From positions 5,778,501-5,842,500 of the forward strand of contig CANUEZ040000193.1 of NCBI GenBank assembly GCA_948099385.1: a DNA stretch of 64,000 bases, written 5' to 3'. Made by a program: the position numbers and the translations under genes. This DNA is from Fasciola hepatica. Its lineage: Eukaryota; Platyhelminthes; Trematoda; Plagiorchiida; Fasciolidae. This document shows positions 48,340 through 58,735 of the stretch, in pieces. The notes under the pieces are model-generated. The model made no database searches. It had not been told where the DNA came from and saw only the letters and a program-made list of their open reading frames with translations. Numbering within the stretch: position 1 is the first letter of the stretch; the number at the start of each line of letters is the position of its first letter.

Positions 48340-49560
48340 TTTTGTGCCCAGGTATAAGATGGCCGGCTGCGCTTCACCGGAATGAATCTCCCTTGCAGCG
48401 CCTATCCGATGCGTTGCGAATGAGGCGGAATAGCTTGTTGGAGTCACTAATCCCTATTGCAGTCTCCACAGTTGCAGAATGTTTGATCCATTACCGCTTT
48501 CAATCGAGCATAACGGAGAGCGAAGCTCCCCGTTGCAAAATTCAGTTATCGCCTGTTCCTGATATCTGGGCTTCGTTTGTTTAGCTGACAACTGAAATGG
48601 CTTCCCAGAGATCCAGCCTAGTAACCATCGTGACCTAGGACGTCTCGCGTTGACTCATCCGAGGGACTTGTGAGCGCCATCCAGTTTCGAGCGATGGACA
48701 GAATGTCACATTTCTTGATCTCATTGAATATCTCTTAGAGATTGGCGTCCAATTCATCATCTCAATCTGTCTCCTGTCCTGCAATAATATTGCACCGAGT
48801 GCCACAGTTAGGTATGCGAACTTCTGAGAAACAAGCCATGCAGATGTTTTAGTTTTAGTTCTACAGCGTCCACATTGTGAGGCTGCCAACGTATGGTAGA
48901 GTCCTTACATTCCAACAAGCTGCGCAAGCATGTTTCCGACAGTTCAGTATTCCAGTTTGTTGTCTTGACACCTCGACCACTGAAGCACGAGGAGCGTCAC
49001 TTGCCGGACAAGCCTTGGCATGATCAGATCGCATGTTTTCAAATTATTCATTGAGGTTCTCGGGAGACTTGTGCGTGGCGGTGTTTCCAGCACTGTTCAG
49101 GGATGTTGTTTCACTCAATTGCCCAGTCAGCAGTGGAATTTGAAATAACGGTGACTAAACCAGATTGCATCCAGACGATCTCCCTTCAGCCTTTAGACAT
49201 CCAAATGCAACCCAGAGTGCAGCACAGTTGTTCCACATGTGCCGGTGGCCTGTTTTGAGGTTAATTTACCCATTCCGGAATAACAGGTTGGGCAGGTTGT
49301 ATAGCTTTCCTTTGTAGCCGATGGGTCGGTAGATCTCGTCCGCCCATTAGGGTGTATCTCTCCTAGCAGGCTGAACATCGTCCCTTTCCTAGAAATTCAG
49401 GCCTTAGTTATCTTTTAAATGACTTTGCCCTCCTGCTGAACGGTTTGTCGAGGTGTGGCTGCTCATATGTGCTTCAGAATTTTTGGGGCCGCAAGTGAAA
49501 GACGGGTAACTGAGACCAATTAAATGGAGGATGCCACATGGAACACAACAGTCTCCCACC
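48340..49560 (-). pseudogene. RTE-type LINE endonuclease fragment, arm B
   Basis: This is the reverse-complement partner of 10410-11560. The blocks around the WNVRTL start (near 48900-48930) and the endonuclease-to-linker part (48340-48760) are recognisable. The copy is broken in several frames and lacks the reverse transcriptase. Confidence 0.68.
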
Positions 49561-49649
49561 ACACGGACGCTACCTCCCACGCTTAAACTACTATTCGATC
49601 GAAGTATTTTATTCCCAAAATCTATCGAGCTAGAATAAAACACCACGAA

Positions 49650-50005
49650 AACTGAAGGTAAATAATCTTACTCATGGTCATCAGCTCAAAAGCTTTCCAT
49701 CAATGACCAGCCGGTAGAATGCGTTCCATCTTTCACTTATTCAGACTCTACACTGCCTCCGATCGATTTGCTATGATGTGTGATATATTCATGAAGCCGC
49801 CTCAACGTCTAGTAAGAGATACTTGCGTGTAAGTAAAGTAAAGAAAGGAATAAGTGTATCGATGGTTTACCGTGGCGTAATGATAGAAATGAGCTTCCCT
49901 TTAATCACCCAGTTGTAGACCATCGTTTGTCGTTTCTCAAGATATGCCTGATCAGGAATTTCAAACTAATCTCAAAGTACAATCATGTTAGTCGCGGTCA
50001 TAATT
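49650..50005. other. Arm B stretch without clear arm A counterpart
   Basis: Arm A has only about 80 poorly matching bases here (10265-10345). No coding signal or terminal repeat is recognised. Confidence 0.4.
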
Positions 50006-50670
50006 GCTTCTGTTCGTGAGGGCATTTCACTTGACGAAGTCCTGACACAAGTAACTGACCCAACTGATCATTTGTTAGGAGTGCCGTCAGGTTCCGTTGA
50101 TATGTCATAGCTCTTTTCGCTGGAATTGAATAGATATTCCAGCAAATTAATTTTCCAAAGTGTTACAGGTGATCTGTAGGCTTCCTTTACTGATCAGATT
50201 ACGATGTGAGAAGTGGTGCGATTGTCTGCGAAAAGGAAACTAATCCGTTTGGCACTAGTTATTCACCGTTTTGTGCCAAACTGTCCTTAAGAAGCGCTGC
50301 TGAGGACAGAAACAATGACTTTTTTTCATAAGTATTATATGCGGTGACTAATAATTTTTGTCTGGACGGTTGATTGTTGTCACTGTAGTATGAGGATGTA
50401 TTGCGATAATTCAAACAGATAGGCAACACTCAACTGAATGGGTGTCGTAAAGACCTAGACTACGAGCAGAATTGATGAACGGAAAAAAATCGAGTTAGTA
50501 CTTCAAATTTTGTCAGCAGAACATCGTTGGCCTTAAAGTATTAGGTTTCAAGTGAGATATTCAGTATGACTGTTCTCTGCTTTCAGTTCATTTACTAGGA
50601 TTTTTGGCTTCATTTTTCGATCCATAATTGTTTGTAATGCCCATTTTATTGCCTTATCAAAGGAAATGTC

Positions 50671-51640
50671 ATGTTGTCTGTCACCAGAATCCAGAGTAGG
50701 TCACTGAAAGAACAGAGACTGGCAAAATATATGTTCTTCAAAAAGAGCAATCAATACAATTACAGTATGCAACAGGGAAATCTCGAATATTTTCACCTAT
50801 CTGATGGTTTCATAAAGCCTCAGATTGCTCGATTTATGATGCTCCATAGAACTACTGTCTGGTTGGGGCCGTTGTCTTTGTTCGAAGTGCCAGAATCCAC
50901 GGAAACTGTGTTCGAGTTGATTCACACGCACAATGTCGGGGAAATTATATTAGTGGAAGTAAATCCCGATAGATGCGCTAAAACTCTCAACGTGCAAATT
51001 TTAGAACCAAGGCTTCTCGACGGTAAACAATGTCTTTGTGCTATAGCTGCTTTGCATTGAAGTTTACCTATTAGTAGGTTGTTGGCTCCACCAGCTCCTC
51101 CACAATTCATTGAACGTTTGAAGCAACACCACAACCAGATTCCAGGATACATGGGCACGGGTCATGTTTGAACTCGCATCAGGAAAGACTTCTGAATTTT
51201 GAAAGCCATGCCAACCGTCAGACGCGTCCTCAATGAGTGCTTAATATGCCCAACCCGTAGCTCAAGTAATACCACTCTTGTCCGATTTCCTATAGAAAGA
51301 TGGGAGATACCTCTTTGAGGAATACGATGTCAATTATTTCGAACCGTTTCGTATCAAGGTAGATTTAATTGTACAAAACAGATATGGGTGTAGAGCAATA
51401 CACTTGGAAATCGCATATAATATGACTGCGAGTATATTTCTCATGGCACTGATACGGTTTATAACCAGACGCAGTATACCTAAGGTGATGTGAAGTGATG
51501 GTGGGTCGAACGTTGCGGCCGCAGAATGTGCATTGAAAACTGCGTCGTTTGCTGTGATAATCGTGAAAATCTTCAACAGGGTATGTAACGCTGTGAAATA
51601 GTTTGACATATTCCGCCCTGAGAAACAAGCTATGTGGAGG
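50671..51640 (+). pseudogene. BEL/Pao retrotransposon integrase fragment, arm B
   Basis: This is the partner of the arm A fragment. A 129-codon open frame (50671-51060) covers the part upstream of the zinc finger. After a stop, a GHV...RRVLNECLICP reading near 51160-51250 resembles the H...H...CxxC finger of BEL/Pao integrases. The core follows with DVNYFEPF, RYGCRAIHLE, LMALIRFITRRS and SDGGSN. The first catalytic Asp is Asn here too. Stops interrupt the core. Confidence 0.78.
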
Positions 51641-52234
51641 CTAGACTGATATCGTCGGCAATCAGTTCACATGAACCACTGAACGGCGAGGAATCATCGA
51701 TATACATGTTGGATTTTGGACGTATCATCAAACATAGATGTTAAGTCTCCGTGTGTGGAGACCCAGAGCACCCACACGCACTTTGATTTAGTGATTTATA
51801 ATTGCCTCCCTCAACACATCCCTTTGTGCAGGGAAGACCAAGCCAGTAGAAACGTGAACCAAAATTGACCTCAAGCAGAACATCTAGATGCGATGTTCAG
51901 GATACATTGGAGTCGTGAATATCTGTCTACATAAAGGGCTTGAAGATGAATCCGACTTGTAAAGGGGAGACGTGATTCCGATTACTGATGGGAGTGCAGC
52001 ATGAAGCATATGGCACTAATAATCAATACTGAAATGTTTTCGGCTAATAACGAGTATGTTCGCCAGATCTATTGTGGGAAATGTATCATATATTGACTGT
52101 GGGGATATCGGATAATTCTGTTTCGTGAGAAGTACACGAGAACTGGAAGAAAATATAAATAACGTGAAGCAAGCATTTTGCTTTTCTTGTCCACCGCCTA
52201 CGTAAAACATTTCAGTTTATGTATCGCACAACGA

Positions 52235-52765
52235 TGAAAATGATACAAATAATTGGATTAGATTTAAAGCTACAACAGGGAATTCGAAAGGGGGAGATTG
52301 GGGAACTTCGGTTGGTTCCATAACAAACAAACACTTGTGTCAACCATTTGTTGTGCACAAATTGCTGACGGATGCATTTTGATGGGCATCGCTCCAGTAA
52401 ATGCTCACAGATTCAAATTGCGATTGCGCAACACAATTATAGGGGATTAGGTTGGGTCAGCTGTGTGACCTGATGCAAATAAACTTTGCACAACACAAGA
52501 ATCCGAAGATGTGACGTTTTAGTTGCATGTGCTCGTTAGTCTTTTCGACTACGCACGGACCACCAGTCCGTCACTGTGATGCCCCGCATACAGCCGACAT
52601 GGCAACCAGAGTATTGTTTCCCACGACCCATGAGATGGAGAACACGATTCATAGGGAGGAAGTGATCAGCAAGTAATGCCAGAGCGTGCATGTAGCATGC
52701 ACGTGCAAAAGTCAAATGACTACCATGCATCATAGCGAGAATTCGTATAAGCAATAGTATGTTAT
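52235..52765 (-). repeat. Internal repeat copy R2, arm B
   Basis: This is the reverse-complement partner of 7505-8030. The same landmarks are present, including the CAACCATTTGTTGTGCACAA tract near 52338-52361. A 77-codon frame at 52536-52769 on the minus strand is open. Confidence 0.6.
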
Positions 52766-53169
52766 TCAAATAAACGAAGCTGATTTCTGTTACAAGATTT
52801 CCGCTTGCTTTCCTCGGTTTTGAAGGTTGCTCGATGAACTTATCTGGAAATCAATTGGCTAGCAATGTTCTTTCTATAAACTCCTAATCGTTTTGCACTT
52901 CTTCTTTGATGCAGATTTCCCACCCTCTGCTGAGGGTGATTCGAACCAAACCATGATTGTGGGTCTTCGGTGCTAAACTGGAGAAATACAAACGGCGACG
53001 TTCCCAAGTTACTTTGTGATGGATACATTTCATCCGAACATCTGATTATTATAACATCTAAAGGGGGTAGGCTATTGACTAGGTCTTCTTCGTGAGTAAT
53101 AGGGGGATTAGGTAGAATAGAACAAATGGTGTCCCTGCAACCAGATAATGAATCAGGCAGTGCATTTAT

Positions 53170-53440
53170 GAAGAAAAAATGCACGCATGAAAGATGGAAG
53201 ACATACCTTCCGACATCAAATCTTTCAAACGGGACACTACATTGGACAACAACATCCTAACAGAGAAACAAATGATATCAAAACATCTTCAAATTCTGAA
53301 CTTATTTGGAATCTTATCCGAAAACAAAATAAACAACTCACACCAATTGAGTTACAGGTGCCTTATTCAACAGGATCACCAAAAGTTCAAAAGCCTTGAG
53401 TTTCTTTGAGGCCTATATTATGCTTGTAAAATTGGCATAT
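53170..53440 (+). pseudogene. Possible Penelope-like RT N-terminal fragment, arm B
   Basis: A 70-codon frame at 53187-53399 ends TGSPKVQKP and, after one stop, continues VSLRPI. This matches the spacing of the conserved YGLPKxHKxGxPLRPI block of Penelope-like reverse transcriptases. The piece is truncated before the catalytic motifs. It was present before the inverted duplication, because arm A (6860-7080) carries the same sequence. Confidence 0.38.
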
Positions 53441-53449
53441 CACAAAACT

Positions 53450-54095
53450 AACTAGCTATCAAGCACGGATGTCATTTGACCGTTGCACGTTTATTCTACA
53501 ATCACGATCTCGAAATGCACGCTAATTATTTTCTCTCTCGTAACCGTGTTCTCCATCTCATGAGTCGCGGTAGGCGATAATCGGGTTGTCGCGTCATTTT
53601 CATGCAAAGCATCAAAGTGACGGACGCGTGATCCGTACATAGCAGAAATAACTGATAAACACGTGCAATTGAGCAGAAAGCGTTGTGAGTTTCATCCGAC
53701 GGTACACATCAAATACAGTCAACAAGAAGCAAGTTTCAATTGTTTCATTATTTTGAGGTGACAGACTCTTTATTGAAAAATATAAAATTATACATTAGGT
53801 CAACCATAGGACAGTCGTAGACTGTGGTGCAATTACTCGTCTTACTGATTACCAACAGGTCAGGATTCAAAAGTTATTCAGCCATTATTGCCGATCCCAA
53901 TGTCTCACATGTTTTATATTAGTTAGCTCACAGCTACGGTGACGCATCCACAGGGAGAACGGATAGCTGCTTGGCTCAATCAGCGTCGGAGAACATACAC
54001 AAATGGTTGGAAAAATGGATGACACCGCGCAATGCGGCCAAAGAGAATGACGTCAGAGCTTCGGCCTCTTTCAATTGCGAAATACCTAATTGAAT
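53450..54095 (+). repeat. Internal repeat copy R1, arm B
   Basis: This is the partner of 6178-6860, reading plus here. It starts at the TATCAAGCACGG landmark and runs to the segment with the HKWLEKWMTPRNAA reading near 54000-54045. The reading frame over 53860-54095 is largely shared with the arm A copy apart from one stop, so it may once have encoded protein, but I cannot name it. Confidence 0.6.
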
Positions 54096-55000
54096 CAGAT
54101 CACAAAGTTGACCCGACCAAATTCCTAACGTTGATGTTGCTCATGTTGATGATGAGCCTAGCACACAATACGCCCTTACATTTGCAGCTGCTTGAGTTAT
54201 TCAAAGATAAAACCGTTCCCTAATTAGGCCATACAGATATCTCCTCATTCAGTTCCAATGAAGGATGCTATTCAAATTTCGTTTATTTATTGCGATCAGG
54301 CTCCGTGAAATTGAAGCTGGATATTGTTTATACATAAGGAGAAGGGCTCCTGGGTTTATCTCCCATCAATCTACTGGGTTTTCTCATTCTTCTATCTAAT
54401 GTCCTCATATTTTTGATAGTTTCTTCAAAAGACACTCACTGGTAGAAAAGATACATTGAGTGAGTAGACCCTCTTGTTTGACGCATTTGTGTGTTCAATG
54501 AAAACATGCAGCCTGAATAGTATGACCTCCAATGGGCCAGATTGGATACTTTCATTTCATCACGTTTCTATCACATGATGTAGCAATGTGCTCATGTCCA
54601 GAACTGAATTAACCGCATCCTTTCCCGATATATTTTAGGTAAAGCATGAATGGGAATTAAGATTTGGTAACTGGATGGATTCATTCTACCTAATAAGTGA
54701 ATTCAATTAGGCCTGTAAAGGTATTAAATCACGTTGGAAATAGAATCCATCAATTGTTTGCTTTTCTCGGATGCATTATATTCACATCAGTCTGCTGGCT
54801 CACTAGGACGTTCACTTATTCATTAGGAAATTTTATCAAGTCCATGCACACGCTACCACAGATTCATATTATTGAGAGAGAAAAGGCAACTTCTACAGTG
54901 ATTGACCACTAATGTAATTAAGATATGATCTATAAATAAAACGTAGAAAAAATGAAATCATTTCTCATTCCGAATATACAACCCGGGTTCTCCATCAATA

Positions 55001-55337
55001 ATGTTACGCAGAATAACGATAGCACACCTTCTCATCAAGCAGTCGAAAAGCAATCTGTCTACCCATGAGTTCAATTTAGAGGTGGCAGGTCGGTCTCAAT
55101 CGCCCGTTCTCCATATTCCAAGTCAGGACGATGTTATTACGCTGCCGGAATACATGTTTTGTTCACCTCTCGACTATTTCTCAATTTACGAATGAAACGC
55201 AGAGTATCCGTACATTTCCAGCTCTCAGTGTGGGGCAGGTGACGTATGTTGAACAACAGGAAAAACGTCTTGACACATAAAGGCTTATCACCAAAGTCGG
55301 TTAAACACAATACAAGTGAAGAGCTGACAAACGACAA
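55001..55337. other. Best-conserved segment of the duplication (arm B copy)
   Basis: This is the counterpart of 4994-5330 in opposite orientation. Frames of 64 codons (55001-55195, +) and 66 codons (55137-55337, -) stay open. No domain is recognisable. Confidence 0.5.
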
Positions 55338-55433
55338 TTAACATCTCTTCCATGGAATCTGATCATTCGATCAATAACAATGGAGCCTCTATTCCCATAT
55401 AAACTGTCAAAATAAGAGCAACGAGAAATGCCA

Positions 55434-55446
55434 GAGACCAGGTCTC
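55434..55446. other. Short palindrome at the outer edge of arm B
   Basis: GAGACC-A-GGTCTC is a perfect 6-bp inverted repeat with one central base, lying exactly where similarity to arm A ends. Confidence 0.5.
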
Positions 55447-55478
55447 GGAAACCGCCGATGGAGTCTCGATCCGCGAAA

Positions 55479-56304
55479 TGTTGCGACTATCCCGATGTCT
55501 AGGGCTGTAAATCTAGCAGTAACTTAGTTTCACTAGCTACACGCACGATATGGGCAGAACACGATTACGGGTAGCAGAACAAATTCCAATCGAATAACCG
55601 TGTTTATCGATGATTCGTGGTTCTAAATAATACAATAAACATAAATATACAGCAAATAAAGGACTTACAGCCAGGTGAGAAACCAAGAACAATGGGCAGT
55701 AAGCTTCCGAAAATCGGGACAGCGCAGAAAATAAAAACGGTCCACTTAGCAGGCAGCTGAACGAAACTGTAGCGCAGTTCGGTTGCGGTACAGTCAATAA
55801 ATCAAGAGCGTTTATCGTCAAAGATCAATAAATCGATTACAAACGCGTGAATTGGACTGTGGTTGCAATGGTAAAAAGTGTCATTAACAAATAAGTACAA
55901 ATGAGCGAAGTCTGTGGAGTAAACAAAGGCACGTGTCAACATGAATAGGCGAATCCGGCACTAGATCTGTTAATGCCGTTGACGTATGACGGCCAATGGT
56001 GGAGTGCACTGACAGAAACGATAAGACTGGGAGTTCGAGCCTTCGCTCGGCAGTACAAATGAAACACTCAGAAAGATTATATAACAGTAGAAGTGTAGAC
56101 CTTCGGGAAAACAAGGTTATGAACAAATACGTGAACTGTTCATGTATTAGGTACTATGAAGCTCAAGTATAAACTGATGTGATACCTTAGAAACAGGGAA
56201 AATACATTACGAATGTCCGGGGTTCACGATGCATGTACTCACTACTAATAAGTAACTAAACAGAAGACAAAAGAACGAACTCTAATTACGATTCGTAATC
56301 AACA
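55479..56304 (-). repeat. Candidate 3' LTR of the BEL/Pao element
   Basis: On the minus strand the LTR would begin TGTTGATTACG directly after a purine-rich tract and end CAACA, giving 5-bp inverted ends TGTTG...CAACA and a length of 826 bases. Its start lies 35 bases after the integrase stop, as is usual. The five bases beyond the end are CGAAA on the plus strand, a possible target duplication whose partner is outside the window. With no 5' LTR to compare, the lower limit is provisional. Confidence 0.6.
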
Positions 56305-56328
56305 CTTCCCCCGGGGTGGGGAAATGTC
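56305..56328 (-). promoter_or_regulatory. Candidate polypurine tract of the BEL/Pao element
   Basis: CCCCGGGGGAAG on the minus strand directly precedes the TGTTG start of the LTR. This is the expected primer site for plus-strand DNA synthesis. Confidence 0.55.
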
Positions 56329-56339
56329 ACGAACCACAC

Positions 56340-57320
56340 TCATGAGCATAAGTCCGACTCTAGAAGACACAGCTGTCGTATGTCTCTCCGGTGAACACCG
56401 TTGGCTGTGCGTACTGCAACTTCTCTGATTCGTCCATCGCTTCCCATAACCGTTTCCTCAATTATCCCTTTGGGCCACGCCCCTCTCCGTGCGTGCGTGT
56501 CAGCTAGGAGAACCAAGTCGCCTACGTTCAGCTTTCGGCTAGGCTTATTCCACTTTGATCTTGTCTGTAGTGTTGGCAAGTATTCCTTCAACCAGCGAGC
56601 CCAGAAGGCATCTGCCAGCTTTTGCGCCTGTCGCCATCTTCGGTTCAACCTGTTGTTTGGTAGCTCGGAAGGAAATGTCGCTGGTATACCTCGTAGGAGA
56701 AGGTGATTGGGTGTTATCGCGTTGAAATCATCGGGATCATTCGATATTCTGGTTAGAGGGCGATCATTAAGTATTCTTTCTACCTCGCAGAACATCGTTA
56801 CTAACGCCTCATCTACGACCAATTGATCAGCTAGAAGTGAAAGCAGAATTCGGCGGACAGATCGTATGATACGTTCCCATACACCTCCGCGATGACTTGC
56901 CTTCGGTGGAGAGAAGCGCCATTCACAGTCTCTCTTCCCAAGTGTCTTTAGAATCTTGTCTTGGTTCCAAGCCTTCAGGCATCGCCTCAAGTCTGCTTCA
57001 GCGCCTCGGAAATTCGTTCCATTGTCACTGTAGACAACACTGGGACATCCTCGTCTTGCCACAAACCGAGAAAACGCAGAAAGGAAGGAATCGGTGTCTA
57101 GGGTGTAGGCGACCTCTAGGTGTACGGCTCTCATGGACAGGCAAGTAAATATACACCCGTAACGTTTCTCAGTGGCTCTACCGTGCTTCATCAAGAAGGG
57201 GCCGAAGTAGTCTACTCCGACAGCAGTAAACGGATTCTCGCCGAATAACATTCTGTCCTCAGGAAGTGGTGCCATTACTTGACTCTGTGCCTGGGAATGC
57301 CAACGTTTACAATGAAACAT
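56340..57320 (-). CDS. BEL/Pao integrase (pol C-terminal frame)
   Basis: The 326-codon frame covers the integrase catalytic core and C-terminal domain, which would insert the element's cDNA into chromosomes. The catalytic triad is present: Asp37 in GVDYFGP, Asp99 in YSDNGTNF and Glu149 in RGGVWERIIRSVRR. RAVHLE and the FVARRGCP block lie between. LNDRPLT and the NHLLLRG blocks follow, then a basic C-terminal part with GDLVLLADTHARRGAWPKG as in the DUF5641 tail of BEL integrases. The frame starts inside the zinc finger (FHCKR), so its first codon is not a true start; it is the continuation of the upstream frame after a frameshift of one missing base between the two Cys codons of the CxxC pair. 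Confidence 0.85.
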   Translation of the reverse strand: MFHCKRWHSQAQSQVMAPLPEDRMLFGENPFTAVGVDYFGPFLMKHGRATEKRYGCIFTCLSMRAVHLEVAYTLDTDSFLSAFSRFVARRGCPSVVYSDNGTNFRGAEADLRRCLKAWNQDKILKTLGKRDCEWRFSPPKASHRGGVWERIIRSVRRILLSLLADQLVVDEALVTMFCEVERILNDRPLTRISNDPDDFNAITPNHLLLRGIPATFPSELPNNRLNRRWRQAQKLADAFWARWLKEYLPTLQTRSKWNKPSRKLNVGDLVLLADTHARRGAWPKGIIEETVMGSDGRIREVAVRTANGVHRRDIRQLCLLESDLCS

Positions 57321-58705
57321 TCCCGTAGTATATTCTTAACTGTAGAGTAGCCGTGTTTAATCCAATAACGTTCCCTTAATAGTGACAACACATCTGCTGC
57401 ACCAGCGTGGCCATTCACTTCGTGATAATGTTGCACTAAAAGTTTGATGATGAAGTGATCCTTCGGTAGAATTACAGGATGTTTTGACTCGAAAGGTAGA
57501 GGTGCCCATCGTAGGCGACCTCCCACTCGTAGTAAACCACAGTGTTTAAACGGATGGAGTTTCTGCAATCGTCCTGAGACTGGCCGGGACATGCTCGGGA
57601 CCTCTGATCCTTCGGAGATTGTTCTTAGCTCCTTACTAAAGCAATCTTTTTGCACCAAACGAAGTAAGGCTAATTCTGATGACTGTAATTCTGATGGTTT
57701 CAACTGCTTGGCGATGTTCAGCTGACTAACACCCGTTTCATGTCGTTGTCGAATCCAAAAACAAAACCGCTTCAACCAAGCAATCTGTCGCAGCAAGCCT
57801 AACCAAGATTTGGCATTGCGGAATCTTTGTATCCAGCCGACTGTATCCGATGTTTGCACTGCGTTCACGCGAACCGTTTTGACTAATTCAATATGAGTGC
57901 ATACGGTGGGACTAGGCTGTGCAGACCATGAAGACACATTCTGCAAGAGAAATCGTGGGCCATTAAACCAAAGTGCATCTAGCGGCCTTCTCGGGCTGGT
58001 ACCTCTGGAAGCTAAATCAGCTGGACTGTCTTTGCTGTTCACGTGGACCCACTGTTCAGGTTCCGAAAGTTCACGGATCACCGCCAGACGGTTGGCCACA
58101 AAGGTTTCGAAACGAGACTTGGTATTTCGTATCGACTGCAAAACAATTAGCGAGTCTGTCCAGAATGTAGTCGAGCAGATAGGTACGGAAAGTTCTTCTT
58201 TGGCAAAGGCGACTAATCTCACTGAGACAACAGCAGCCGCAAGCTCCAAGCGCGGGATGGTCACGGATTTTAAGGGGGCTACACGAGACTTTGCCAATAT
58301 TAGAGAACAGTTTATCATTCCATCTTCGGTAACAGATAGTAAATAAAGTGCTGCTCCATAACCCAGTTCTGAAGCGTCACTAAATGCATGTAGTTCCAGT
58401 CTTGGATCCGTTTTTTCATTCATCGGTCGTATACAACGGTCGATTCGTAGATTAGATACTGCTTGAATTTCACTGAGACACACAATCCATCGGTCGATTT
58501 CTGCCTGGGTCATTTCCTCGTCCCATTTGGCTTGTCTTCGACATAGGTCCTGGAAAAGCAATTTAGAAGGCAACAAACTTGGAGATACAAGCCCCATGGG
58601 GTCGTAAATTGAAGCGATATAGGTAAGTAAACCTCCTCGGGTATATTTTCCCTCCCAAGGTGTAACGTCAACAAAAAAGCTATCGTGATTTGGCTCCCAT
58701 TGCAC
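57275..58705 (-). CDS. BEL/Pao RNase H and integrase zinc finger (pol middle frame)
   Basis: This 476-codon frame continues the RT frame upstream in phase after the TAG at 58733. It opens with the RT end and the YDPMGLVSP block (residues 34-42), then RNase H with catalytic residues Asp110 (AFSDAS), Glu154 (PRLEL), Asp184 (FWTDS) and Asp230 (SPADLASRG). FVANRLAVIRELSEPEQW lies between. The integrase zinc-binding domain follows (YHEVNGHAGAADVLSLL, then RERYWI and ILRECF), but the frame leaves the true one after the first Cys of the CxxC pair and ends 12 codons later. Everything except that last segment looks functional. Confidence 0.85.
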   Translation of the reverse strand: MQWEPNHDSFFVDVTPWEGKYTRGGLLTYIASIYDPMGLVSPSLLPSKLLFQDLCRRQAKWDEEMTQAEIDRWIVCLSEIQAVSNLRIDRCIRPMNEKTDPRLELHAFSDASELGYGAALYLLSVTEDGMINCSLILAKSRVAPLKSVTIPRLELAAAVVSVRLVAFAKEELSVPICSTTFWTDSLIVLQSIRNTKSRFETFVANRLAVIRELSEPEQWVHVNSKDSPADLASRGTSPRRPLDALWFNGPRFLLQNVSSWSAQPSPTVCTHIELVKTVRVNAVQTSDTVGWIQRFRNAKSWLGLLRQIAWLKRFCFWIRQRHETGVSQLNIAKQLKPSELQSSELALLRLVQKDCFSKELRTISEGSEVPSMSRPVSGRLQKLHPFKHCGLLRVGGRLRWAPLPFESKHPVILPKDHFIIKLLVQHYHEVNGHAGAADVLSLLRERYWIKHGYSTVKNILRECFIVNVGIPRHRVK

Positions 58706-58732
58706 TCCCAGAGTTTGCTTTACTTCAGCTGG

Positions 58733-58735
58733 CTA
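58733..58735 (-). other. In-frame TAG interrupting BEL pol
   Basis: Reading minus, the phase is kept across this stop: nine sense codons follow and then the frame listed from 58705. It is a single nonsense change in the RT, downstream of the YVDD active site. Confidence 0.8.

Larger units (their letters stand above)
46255..55433 (-). repeat. Arm B of the large inverted duplication
   Basis: This is the reverse-complement partner of 4898-13385. It is about 0.7 kb longer, mainly because of a 0.6-kb segment at 47659-48282 and roughly 0.3 kb at 49650-50005 that have no counterpart in arm A. Its outer edge (about 55433) is 46 bases from the LTR of the BEL element at 55479. Its inner edge runs into the Penelope-like reverse transcriptase fragment that ends near 46255. 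Confidence 0.9.

Noticed and set aside
4898..55433. The inverted duplication as an assembly artefact
   Set aside because: The arms differ by substitutions throughout and by several indels, including a 620-base one, which misassembly of one locus would not produce.
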